A model generated the notes under the pieces. That model made no database searches and was not told where the DNA came from. It saw only the letters and a program-made list of their open reading frames with translations. 64,000 nucleotides of DNA from Noviherbaspirillum aridicola (GTDB taxonomy: Bacteria; Pseudomonadota; Gammaproteobacteria; Burkholderiales; Burkholderiaceae_D), in assembly GCF_019656455.1 (NCBI RefSeq), contig NZ_BPMK01000004.1:1-64000 (forward strand), given 5' to 3'. Position numbers and translations under genes: made by a program. Shown here piece by piece: positions 1-7,447 of this stretch. Position 1 is the first letter of the stretch; each line of letters opens with the position of its first letter.

Positions 1-184
1 CGTGACCATCGACGGTTTGCGGGTCGAGTATGCGGACGGCTTCGGCCTGGCGCGCTCGTCCAACACCACGCCGGTGGTGGTGCTGCGCTTCGAGGGCGAG
101 ACCGATGCGGCGCTGGCGCGGATCCAGAGCGAATTCAAGCGTGTGATCCTGGCCACAAAGCCTGATGCCGTGCTCTCGTTCTGA
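1..184 (+). CDS. Phosphomannomutase/phosphoglucomutase, C-terminal end (partial)
   Basis: Only the last 60 or so codons are inside the window; the gene starts to the left. The frame ends in the motif RSSNTTPVVVLRFEG, typical of the C-terminal phosphate-binding domain of the AlgC/ManB alpha-D-phosphohexomutase family. Such enzymes make mannose-1-phosphate or glucose-1-phosphate in the cytoplasm. In this context it would feed GDP-mannose for the Gmd/Fcl pathway encoded further right. The exact substrate cannot be judged from this fragment. Confidence 0.8.
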   Translation, partial: VTIDGLRVEYADGFGLARSSNTTPVVVLRFEGETDAALARIQSEFKRVILATKPDAVLSF

Positions 185-363
185 AAACAATTTCTAACAT
201 TCGTCAACATGGAGTAACCCGCTGCAATTTATCTTGAAGTCAGACCATCAACTGCTTCAGGCGCATGGTGCCAGCACAGGGAGTATGGCAGGCACGCGCC
301 GGCGCATTCGCTGACTCCGGGAATGCATGATCGGATTTCATTCATTGAAAGCATAAGAAAACA

Positions 364-2010
364 ATGTTTATTGATACGAGACGAGTAGAACAGGGCTCTG
401 TTGTCGAGAGCACAGTCTGCATCATCGGGGGCGGAGTGGCTGGAATCACTCTGGCGCTGGAGCTCGACAAGCAGGGGATCGATGTCGTGCTGCTCGAAAG
501 CGGCGGTTTCGCGCCCGACGATGGGACGCGCGACTTGTATCGCGGCGAGGACGTCGGTGAATGGCGCTACAACTTCGCCGATGGCTGCCGCAGCCGCTTC
601 CTCGGTGGCAGCAGCAATTGCTGGGGCGGCTGGTGCCGGCCCCTCGACCCGTGGGATTTCGAAAAGCGCCACTGGGTCGCGCACTCGGGCTGGCCTTTCG
701 GCCTGGATGAGCTGCTTCCCTATTATGACCGCACGCACTCCCTGCTCAAGCTGGGGCCGAACAACTTCGATCCGGAATTCTGGGAACGTTCCATCGGTCG
801 TCCCGACGTGCGCCGCATGCCGCTCACCAGCGGCAAGGTGCGCGACACGATCTCCCAGTTCAGCCCGCCCGCCCGCTTCGGCAAGATGTATCGGGAGGCG
901 CTCAAGAACTCGCAGCGCATCCGCGTCTATCTCTATGCGAATGCGGTCAACATCGACAGCGACCGGCCGGCGCAGAACGTGACCCGGATCCAGGTCGCGA
1001 CCCTGAGCGGCAAGCGCATCGAGGTGAAGGCGAAGCAGTACATCCTCGCCACCGGCGGCATCGAGAACGCGCGACTGCTGCTGGCATCGAACAAGGTGCA
1101 GCCGGGCGGGCTGGGCAACGGCAACGACCTGGTCGGCCGCTTCTTCATGGACCATCCGCGCCTCCTCACCGGTAATATCCGCTTTACCCGCGAATGGTCG
1201 CGGAACAAACTGTCGGACGTGAAGTATCACTACATGAACTCGGCGGTGGCGGCCCACGGCACCCATATCGCGCATCAGTTCGCGCTGACGCCCGAGACGC
1301 TGGAGCAGGAAGAGATTCTCAACGCCCGCGTCTGGTTCAACTCGATATTCCCCGGCGAGGGAAGCGACGGCGCCCAGGCACTCTTCCGCATCAAGCAGGC
1401 ATTGCTGCAGAAGGACCAGCAGGACTGGAGTCTGACGAAAGACGTGCTGACGATGTTCTCGCATCCGCTTGATACGATCGGCTACGGCTACACCCGCCTG
1501 TTCCAGCCGCGCTGGCTGATCCAGGGGGTCAAGTTCCAGCTGATCGTCGAGCCGGAACCGGATCCGAACAGCCGCGTGATGCTGTCTCCTTCCCAGAAGG
1601 ACCAGCTCGGCATGAACCGGGTCCGCGTCGACTGGCGTCTGACTTCCCGCGTACAGCGCACCTTCGACCGGACGCTTGCCATCCTGGCCGACGACATGCG
1701 GCGCAGCGGCGTGGCGGAAGTGGAGCTCGATCCGGAGATCGAGGGCAAGAAGTGGCCGTCCGACCTCGAGGGAACCTGGCATCACATGGGTACCACGCGC
1801 ATGCACGACTCGCCGAAGCATGGCGTCGTCGACCGCAACTGCAAGGTGCACGGGATGAACAACCTCTACGTGGCCGGCAGTTCCGTGTTCCCGACCTGCG
1901 GCGCAAACTTCCCGACGATCACGCTGGCCGCGCTCGCCTTCCGTCTCGCGGATCACCTGGCGCGCGAGATGAAGACGCCGGCCACGCAACTCACGATGGA
2001 GGCGGCATAA
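364..2010 (+). CDS. GMC-family FAD-dependent oxidoreductase
   Basis: A 548-residue protein. Residues 22–27 are GGGVAG inside a Rossmann beta-alpha-beta (FAD ADP-binding site), followed by a second FAD contact GGSSNCWGG near residue 80. The C-terminal third has the GMC_oxred_C signature: HHMGTTRM, then VDRNCKVHG and LYVAGSSVFPTCG, containing the usual active-site His region. Members oxidise alcohols, sugars or polyols. The substrate is unknown. No signal peptide is visible, so it is probably cytoplasmic. It lies between the phosphohexomutase and galE at the head of the EPS locus, suggesting a sugar-modifying role, but that is an inference. Start ATG 364 is preceded by a weak A-rich ribosome site. 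Confidence 0.88.
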   Translation: MFIDTRRVEQGSVVESTVCIIGGGVAGITLALELDKQGIDVVLLESGGFAPDDGTRDLYRGEDVGEWRYNFADGCRSRFLGGSSNCWGGWCRPLDPWDFEKRHWVAHSGWPFGLDELLPYYDRTHSLLKLGPNNFDPEFWERSIGRPDVRRMPLTSGKVRDTISQFSPPARFGKMYREALKNSQRIRVYLYANAVNIDSDRPAQNVTRIQVATLSGKRIEVKAKQYILATGGIENARLLLASNKVQPGGLGNGNDLVGRFFMDHPRLLTGNIRFTREWSRNKLSDVKYHYMNSAVAAHGTHIAHQFALTPETLEQEEILNARVWFNSIFPGEGSDGAQALFRIKQALLQKDQQDWSLTKDVLTMFSHPLDTIGYGYTRLFQPRWLIQGVKFQLIVEPEPDPNSRVMLSPSQKDQLGMNRVRVDWRLTSRVQRTFDRTLAILADDMRRSGVAEVELDPEIEGKKWPSDLEGTWHHMGTTRMHDSPKHGVVDRNCKVHGMNNLYVAGSSVFPTCGANFPTITLAALAFRLADHLAREMKTPATQLTMEAA

Positions 2011-2192
2011 GATTACGCCGGGGCGCCGAGAGCCCTGCCCGCGCCGCCGGTTGCGGCGATGCAGGAGCCGCGGCGGAACAAGCGTAAACTATGGGGTTTT
2101 CTGGCGCGGAAGCCGGCGCTATCCGACTTGCGGGCCAGGACTCCGATTAATCTGGTCGAGCACCCGCGACCACCTCCAACTGGAAATCCTGC

Positions 2193-3218
2193 ATGAAGAA
2201 TCAAAAGACAGTCCTGGTAACCGGCGCGGCCGGCTACATCGGGTCGCATACCTGCGTCGAACTGCTTGCCTCCGGCTACGCAATCGTGGCACTGGACAAC
2301 CTGTGCAACAGCTCGCGCGAGTCGCTGCGGCGGGTCGAGGAAATTTCCGGGCAGGCGATCCCGTTCTACGAAGCCGACATCCGGGACCGGGCAGCCGTCG
2401 AGCGCGTGCTGGCGAGCCACCGCATCGATGCGGCGATTCATTTCGCGGGACTCAAGGCCGTCGGCGAGTCGGTACAGCAGCCCCTCGCGTATTTCGAGAA
2501 CAACGTCGCCGGCACGGTCGCGCTGCTGCAGGCACTGGGGCAGGCGGGGGCAAAGAAATTCCTGTTCAGCTCCTCGGCCACGGTTTATGGCGATCCCGAA
2601 TCCGTGCCGATCAGGGAAACGGCAAGACTGTCGACGACGAATCCTTACGGCCGCTCCAAGCTGATGGTCGAGCAGATTCTCGAAGATCTGTCGGCGTCCG
2701 ACGCCAGCTGGGCCATCGGCGCGCTCCGCTATTTCAATCCCGTCGGCGCCCACCCGAGCGGCCGGATCGGTGAAGATCCGCGTGGCGTTCCGAACAACCT
2801 GATGCCCTACATCGCCCAGGTCGCGGTCGGTCGGCGCGAACGGCTCTCGGTATTCGGCAACGACTATCCGACACCGGATGGTACCGGGGTACGCGACTAC
2901 ATTCACGTGGTCGATCTCGCGCGCGGCCATGTCGCGGCCCTCGACGAACTGTTCCGCTCCGAGCGGGGCTTCACCGTCAATCTCGGTACCGGGCAGGGCT
3001 ATAGCGTGCTGGAGATGGTGCGGGCCTTCGAGCAGGCGAGCGGCAGACAGGTGCCGTATCAGATCGTCAGCCGCAGGCCGGGCGACATCGCCGTCTGCTA
3101 CGCCGATCCGGCCAGGGCAGAGTCATTGCTCGGCTGGCGCGCGACCAAGGGGCTGCAAGAGATGTGCGCCGATCACTGGCGCTGGCAAAGCACCAATCCG
3201 AACGGATTCGGCGCCTAG
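2193..3218 (+). CDS. galE: UDP-glucose 4-epimerase
   Basis: A 341-residue extended short-chain dehydrogenase. The NAD-binding glycine motif GAAGYIG is at residues 11–17 and the catalytic YxxxK is Y152/K156 (PYGRSK). The C-terminal half has GTGVRDYIHVVDLA and NLGTGQGYSVLEM, typical of GalE. It interconverts UDP-glucose and UDP-galactose in the cytoplasm and would supply galactosyl units for the neighbouring EPS genes. A GGAAA ribosome site lies 8 nt before the ATG. The next gene starts 18 bp downstream behind a strong GAGGAGGGGGAG site, so the two are probably co-transcribed. Confidence 0.95.
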   Translation: MKNQKTVLVTGAAGYIGSHTCVELLASGYAIVALDNLCNSSRESLRRVEEISGQAIPFYEADIRDRAAVERVLASHRIDAAIHFAGLKAVGESVQQPLAYFENNVAGTVALLQALGQAGAKKFLFSSSATVYGDPESVPIRETARLSTTNPYGRSKLMVEQILEDLSASDASWAIGALRYFNPVGAHPSGRIGEDPRGVPNNLMPYIAQVAVGRRERLSVFGNDYPTPDGTGVRDYIHVVDLARGHVAALDELFRSERGFTVNLGTGQGYSVLEMVRAFEQASGRQVPYQIVSRRPGDIAVCYADPARAESLLGWRATKGLQEMCADHWRWQSTNPNGFGA

Positions 3219-3236
3219 CAAAACGAGGAGGGGGAG

Positions 3237-4097
3237 ATGCTCAAGACAAAGGCTGTCCTGCGTGCCGCGACCTTCAGTGTCTGCGCTACGCTTAGTGTCA
3301 CCGCATGCGGTCAGGAGCCCGCTTTCGACGAGCGCACGCTGATGGCGGCGAAGACGCTCGCGGCCAAGAAGAAAGAGTCGTCTTCCCGCACCCCCTTCGG
3401 ACAGAAGGCCGAAGACTATGTGCTGACCTTCGCCGACGAGTTCGATCGCTACGATCCCGCGGTTTGGAACGACCATATCTGGTACGAGAAATCCAATCCG
3501 ACGCGCAACTACACCGTCGAGGGCGGCAAGCTCAAGATCTGGCCCCAGCGCGATGCGACGGGCAAGTTCTTCAACCGCACCATCGACACCGACGGCAAGT
3601 TCGAACAGCGCTACGGATATTTCGAGATCGAGGCAAAGCTCCCCCGGGGCAAAGGAACGTGGCCCGCGTTCTGGCTGTTTGCGCATCCCGGCAACCGTCG
3701 CCCGGAAATCGATGTGATGGAAGCGTATGCGGGTGGCGTGGATCCGTGGGGATTCGTGGATGCCGACGGCGTGGCGAGGCCGCGCGCATACGGCGTGACG
3801 GTCTGGTACGACGAAGGCGCGCAGGCTGGCAAGCTGCAGTACGACACCGGCAAGGACCTCTCGGCGGGATTCCACAAATATGCGGTGAAGTGGGAGCCGC
3901 ATCAGCAGACCTTCTACTTTGACGGGAAGCCTATTCATACCGTCAAGGCTGCCATCAACGACAAGCTGTATCTGATGCTCGACCTCTGGTTCGGCAGTTC
4001 AAGCGGCGATCCCGACGAAACCACACCGCAGGGCAAGTCCAACTCTTTCGAAATCAATTACATCCGTGCATGGCAGTTCCGCCATCACATGGAGTAG
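3237..4097 (+). CDS. GH16 family glycoside hydrolase, lipoprotein (copy 1)
   Basis: A 286-residue protein with an N-terminal lipoprotein signal ending at the lipobox VTAC (Cys24). It has one glycoside hydrolase family 16 domain with the catalytic ExDxxE motif EIDVME at residues 157–162 (E157 nucleophile, E162 acid/base by family rule). GH16 enzymes cut beta-1,3 or beta-1,4 glucans and galactans; the specificity cannot be read from the sequence. The residue after Cys is Gly, which does not specify inner-membrane retention. It follows galE by 18 bp and lacks its own GGAACC promoter, unlike the three paralogues downstream. It is the most divergent of the four copies. Confidence 0.9.
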   Translation: MLKTKAVLRAATFSVCATLSVTACGQEPAFDERTLMAAKTLAAKKKESSSRTPFGQKAEDYVLTFADEFDRYDPAVWNDHIWYEKSNPTRNYTVEGGKLKIWPQRDATGKFFNRTIDTDGKFEQRYGYFEIEAKLPRGKGTWPAFWLFAHPGNRRPEIDVMEAYAGGVDPWGFVDADGVARPRAYGVTVWYDEGAQAGKLQYDTGKDLSAGFHKYAVKWEPHQQTFYFDGKPIHTVKAAINDKLYLMLDLWFGSSSGDPDETTPQGKSNSFEINYIRAWQFRHHME

Positions 4098-4210
4098 GCA
4101 TCCTGGCTGTTCATCGGCTTGCCCTTGTAATTGTTTCCGGTTGTAACCTTTTCGGCTTCCCGCACTATATGTAGCAAGGAAAATCTTCCACAGATTTTGT
4201 AATGATTTCC

Positions 4211-4239
4211 GGAACCATTTCTTCATAGAAATGCTCGTA
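4211..4239 (+). promoter_or_regulatory. ECF-sigma-like promoter of GH16 copy 2
   Basis: GGAACC (4211–4216), exactly 16 nt, then GCTCGTA (4233–4239). The same arrangement with identical spacing precedes GH16 copies 3 and 4. The three -10 elements lie 57, 59 and 56 nt before the respective start codons. GGAAC is the classic -35 of extracytoplasmic-function sigma factors. Assignment to a particular sigma factor is inference. Confidence 0.65.
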
Positions 4240-4295
4240 GGAAAGCCTCGCCCATCACGACAATGGGGCGAGAATTTTCTAGGAAGGAAATCACC

Positions 4296-5999
4296 TTGTT
4301 CAATCTGTCATTCCATCGTCAATCGGCTGCCGCGCTGTCCTGCGCCGCCGCCGCTGTTCTGTTGGCCGCCTGCGGTGGCGGCTCGGGCGAGGACAGCGCC
4401 GAAACCGCATCGGCCTCGGCTGGCGGGGCAACTCAACTCGCTGCCACCACCACCGTCACCACCTGGACCAAGTGCGCCAATGAGTATCAGACCTGCTCCT
4501 TCTCCGGTACTCGTCAGGTGCGCTATGGCCTGAACGGCAAGTTTGCGACGCGTACGGCAACCGGCTCGATCGCCTGCAACAACGAAGTGTTTGGCGATCC
4601 CGCTCCCGGCGCCGACAAGATCTGCGAATACGCGACGACGACCACCACGACGACGCCTTCGCCCGCTCCTGCACCCGCTCCGGCCCCGGCGCCTGCACCT
4701 GCGCCCACAACCAGCACCACGACGTGGACCCGTTGCGCGACCGAGAACAGCACCTGCAACTTCAGCGGCACCAAGCAGGTGCGTTATGGCCTGAGCGGCA
4801 AATGGGCATATCGTACGGCCACCGGCACGATCGCCTGCAACAATAATGTCTTCGGCGATCCGGCTCCGGGCGCGGACAAGGTTTGCGATGTCGCTACGAC
4901 GACTTCCGCGCCGGCTCCGGCACCCGCTCCGGCTCCGGCGCCTGCTCCGGCACCCGCACCCGCACCCGCACCCGCACCCGCACCCGCACCCGCACCCGCA
5001 CCCGCACCCGCACCCGCACCCGCACCCGCACCGACCACTTCCAGCTGGACCCGCTGCGCGACCGAGTACGGCACCTGCAGCTTCAGCGGTACCCGCCAGG
5101 TTCGTTATGGATTGAACAGCACCTGGGCCTACCGCACCGCGACCGGCTCCGTCGCCTGCAGCAACGATGTCTTCGGCGACCCGCTGCCTGGCGCTGACAA
5201 GGTTTGCGAATATGCGGGCACGACCAGCACGACTGCGCCCGCACCGGCACCTGCGCCGGCCCCGGCACCCGCACCCGCACCCGCACCGAGCGGCACTCCG
5301 GTCCCGTACGGCCAGGACGCAAGCGCTTATACGCTGAGCTTCAACGAAGAGTTCAACAGCTATAACACCAGCCTGTGGAACGACCATATCTGGTACGAGA
5401 CTTCCAACGCGACGAAGAACTACACGGTCGAGGATGGCAAGCTCAAGATCTGGCCGCAGCGCGACGCCTCGGGCAACTTCTTCAACCGCACCATCGACAC
5501 CGACGGCAAGTTCTACCAGACCTATGGCTACTTCGAGGTGGAAGCCAAGCTGCCGGTCGGCAAGGGCACCTGGCCCGCATTCTGGCTGTTCAACCATATC
5601 GGCAGCCGCCGTCCGGAAATGGACGTGATGGAAGCGTACGCCGGCGGTGCCGCGCCGTGGGGCTTCAACGTCAATGGCGTGGCCCATCCGCAGGCCTACG
5701 CGCCGACGGTATGGAAGGGCGACTACGAAGGCCAGCTGGTCGGCTCCCGCCAGTACGACACCGGCATGGACCTGTCCGCCGGCTTCCACAAGTACGCGGT
5801 GAAGTGGGAACCGAACAAGCAGACCTACTACTTCGACGGCAAGGAAGTGCTGGTGCTGAACGTGAGCATGGGCGACCCGATGTACCTGATGCTCGACCTC
5901 TGGTTCGGCAGCGCCTCCGGCACCCCCGACAATTCGACCCCCCAGGGCAAGTCGAACTCCTTCGAAGTCAACTACGTGCGCGCCTGGCGATTCAAATAA
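4296..5999 (+). CDS. GH16 glycoside hydrolase lipoprotein with three Cys modules and Pro-Ala linkers (copy 2)
   Basis: A 567-residue protein. The TTG at 4296 is chosen because AGGAAGGA lies just upstream, and because it places the lipobox LLAAC cysteine at residue 26, exactly as in copies 3 and 4. The in-frame ATG at 4263 would add 11 residues. After the lipobox come three related modules of about 55 residues (from W57, W144 and W251). Each contains W-T-(K/R)-C-A, a central FSGT(R/K)QVRYGL, ACxNxVFGDP and a final Cys. Pro-Ala-rich linkers of different length separate them. The GH16 domain occupies about residues 350–567, with EMDVME at 441–446. The modules are probably carbohydrate- or surface-binding; I do not recognise a named family. 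The protein ends at a strong terminator. Confidence 0.9.
   Translation: MFNLSFHRQSAAALSCAAAAVLLAACGGGSGEDSAETASASAGGATQLAATTTVTTWTKCANEYQTCSFSGTRQVRYGLNGKFATRTATGSIACNNEVFGDPAPGADKICEYATTTTTTTPSPAPAPAPAPAPAPAPTTSTTTWTRCATENSTCNFSGTKQVRYGLSGKWAYRTATGTIACNNNVFGDPAPGADKVCDVATTTSAPAPAPAPAPAPAPAPAPAPAPAPAPAPAPAPAPAPAPAPAPTTSSWTRCATEYGTCSFSGTRQVRYGLNSTWAYRTATGSVACSNDVFGDPLPGADKVCEYAGTTSTTAPAPAPAPAPAPAPAPAPSGTPVPYGQDASAYTLSFNEEFNSYNTSLWNDHIWYETSNATKNYTVEDGKLKIWPQRDASGNFFNRTIDTDGKFYQTYGYFEVEAKLPVGKGTWPAFWLFNHIGSRRPEMDVMEAYAGGAAPWGFNVNGVAHPQAYAPTVWKGDYEGQLVGSRQYDTGMDLSAGFHKYAVKWEPNKQTYYFDGKEVLVLNVSMGDPMYLMLDLWFGSASGTPDNSTPQGKSNSFEVNYVRAWRFK
4464..5213 (+). repeat. Three coding repeats of a ~165-bp Cys module
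   Basis: Modules span about 4464–4631, 4725–4889 and 5046–5213. Each encodes two conserved Cys in the first half (C-A near the start, C-x-FSGT) and two in the second (ACxN and the final C). All share a FGDPxPGADK stretch. The regular Cys pattern suggests two disulfides per module in an exported protein. Confidence 0.8.
4951..5033 (+). repeat. (CACCCG) hexanucleotide tandem repeat, 13 copies
   Basis: Thirteen perfect CACCCG units run from 4951 to 5028, followed by a partial unit. They encode an Ala-Pro linker inside GH16 copy 2. Because the unit is 6 bp, copy changes keep the reading frame. The minus strand reads GGGTGC repeated, meaning G3 runs with 3-nt loops, a G-quadruplex-capable pattern. 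Confidence 0.9.
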
Positions 6000-6046
6000 G
6001 GTTGACGCATGAACATTGAGCGAGGCGTCCGCCTTGCCCAAGCAAC

Positions 6047-6073
6047 AAGGCCGATGGAGACATCGGCCTTTTT
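6047..6073 (+). terminator. Rho-independent terminator after GH16 copy 2
   Basis: A 10-bp perfect stem AAGGCCGATG / CATCGGCCTT with a GAGA tetraloop, followed by a short T-tract. Confidence 0.9.
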
Positions 6074-6219
6074 ATTGCTGGGCGATCATCATGGCGCCCC
6101 GAAACCGGGGTTATTTTCACTGGAAATCGTTGCCCTGAAAAAAGGGCAACCGGATTAGGAAGCCACCAAAACGAAAAGTTCAACAAAGCAAGAAAAAACC
6201 TTCTTTTATGCATTTCTCC

Positions 6220-6248
6220 GGAACCATTTTCCCGGGGGTAAGCTCTGA
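6220..6248 (+). promoter_or_regulatory. ECF-sigma-like promoter of GH16 copy 3
   Basis: GGAACC (6220–6225), 16 nt, then GCTCTGA (6242–6248). It matches the promoters of copies 2 and 4. It lies downstream of the in-frame ATG at 6208, so that ATG cannot be the start of a transcript from this promoter. Confidence 0.65.
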
Positions 6249-6306
6249 ACGTGCGTTGCCAGTGAGGATCATTGGCTACCATCAACCAGTTAAAAGAGGA
6301 ACTGCT

Positions 6307-7224
6307 TTGTTTAATTTCACCGATTACCGCTCCGCTATTTCCACTCTGTGTTGCGCCTGCGCTACGGCTCTCCTCACCGCTTGCGGCGGTGGCGGTGGTG
6401 GCAGCTCCACCGAAGCAGCACAAACTTCGGCTGCATCCGGTTCTTCCCCTACTGTGACAGCATCGTCTGCCGCTACCGGCGATACCCCCACCTCGGCAAT
6501 TCCTGAGTCCACTCAAGCCTCCGGCCCTTACGGCCAGGACGCCAGCGCTTATACCTTGACCTTCAACGAAGAGTTCAACAGCTATAACAGCGGCCTCTGG
6601 AATGACCACATGTGGTACGAGACTTCCAACCCGACGAAGAACTACGCCGTCGAAGATGGCAAGCTCAAGATCTGGCCGCAGCGCGACGCCTCGGGCAACT
6701 TCTTCAACCGCACCATCGACACCGACGGCAAGTACTACCAGACCTATGGCTACTTCGAGATCGAAGCCAAGCTGCCGGTCGGTAAGGGCACCTGGCCCGC
6801 ATTCTGGCTGTTCAACCACATCGACCACCGCCGCCCCGAGATGGACGTGATGGAAGCCTATGCCGGCGGTGCCGCACCGTGGGGCTTTGAAGTCGACGGC
6901 GTGGCGCATCCGCAAGCCTACGCACCGACGGTATGGAAGGGCGACGCCGAAGGCCAGCTGGTCGGCACCCGCCAGTACGACACCGGTACCGATCTGTCCG
7001 CCGGCTTCCACAAGTACGCGGTGAAGTGGGAACCGAACAAGCAGACCTACTACTTCGATGGCAAGGAAGTGCTGACGGTGAACGTGACCATGACCGATCC
7101 GATGTACCTGATGCTCGATCTCTGGTACGGCAGCGCCTCGGGCACGCCGGATGATTCGACCCCCCAGGGCAAGTCGAACTCCTTCGAAGTCAACTACGTG
7201 CGCGCCTGGCAGTTCAAGAAGTAA
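6307..7224 (+). CDS. GH16 family glycoside hydrolase, lipoprotein (copy 3)
   Basis: A 305-residue protein. Start TTG 6307 is chosen from the AAAGAGGA site just upstream, the promoter position, and the lipobox LLTAC cysteine falling at residue 26 as in the paralogues. A short Ser/Thr-rich linker follows the lipidated Cys and a Gly run, then the GH16 domain with EMDVME at residues 178–183. No Cys modules are present. It is probably outer-membrane anchored and faces either the periplasm or the cell surface. Bases 6663–7193 are identical to 7876–8406 in copy 4. Confidence 0.92.
   Translation: MFNFTDYRSAISTLCCACATALLTACGGGGGGSSTEAAQTSAASGSSPTVTASSAATGDTPTSAIPESTQASGPYGQDASAYTLTFNEEFNSYNSGLWNDHMWYETSNPTKNYAVEDGKLKIWPQRDASGNFFNRTIDTDGKYYQTYGYFEIEAKLPVGKGTWPAFWLFNHIDHRRPEMDVMEAYAGGAAPWGFEVDGVAHPQAYAPTVWKGDAEGQLVGTRQYDTGTDLSAGFHKYAVKWEPNKQTYYFDGKEVLTVNVTMTDPMYLMLDLWYGSASGTPDDSTPQGKSNSFEVNYVRAWQFKK
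6663..7193 (+). repeat. 531-bp perfect direct repeat, left copy (GH16 copies 3/4)
   Basis: By eye, every base from 6663 to 7193 matches 7876–8406 (offset 1213). Differences resume on both sides inside the same domain. The block covers most of the GH16 catalytic domain, including the active-site motif. Confidence 0.85.
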
Positions 7225-7246
7225 GCGCGACAACACTCCGCATGAA

Positions 7247-7274
7247 AGGGCCGGCCCGCAAGCCGGCCCTTTTT
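7247..7274 (+). terminator. Rho-independent terminator after GH16 copy 3
   Basis: A 9-bp stem AGGGCCGGC / GCCGGCCCT with a 6-nt loop, followed by five T. Confidence 0.92.
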
Positions 7275-7363
7275 CATTTCGCGATTGCCGAGTTGTGTTG
7301 TTTTTTTGTCGGCAAAGCGCAGAAGTAAGCTGAAAAATCACCTCATTTTCTTGACAGAAAGCC

Positions 7364-7392
7364 GGAACCAATTCCAACGGGCAATGCTCAGA
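7364..7392 (+). promoter_or_regulatory. ECF-sigma-like promoter of GH16 copy 4
   Basis: GGAACC (7364–7369), 16 nt, then GCTCAGA (7386–7392). The architecture matches the promoters of copies 2 and 3, although the surrounding leader sequences are otherwise unlike. Confidence 0.65.
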
Positions 7393-7447
7393 TACAACGT
7401 TGCTGCCGAGAATTGAGCGCAGCTTGTTAGATTCGGAAAGGTCCACC

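Noticed and set aside
229-1989. Open frame of 586 codons on the minus strand opposite the GMC oxidoreductase
   Set aside because: Antisense shadow; the GMC reading has clear FAD and GMC motifs, the reverse has none.
4951-5033. Possible CRISPR-like repeat array
   Set aside because: Units are contiguous 6-mers inside a coding linker, with no spacers. A simple tandem repeat.
4308-6041. Open frame of 577 codons on the minus strand opposite GH16 copy 2
   Set aside because: Antisense shadow of the GH16 gene; the Gly-Cys runs come from the reverse complement of the Pro-Ala linker repeats.
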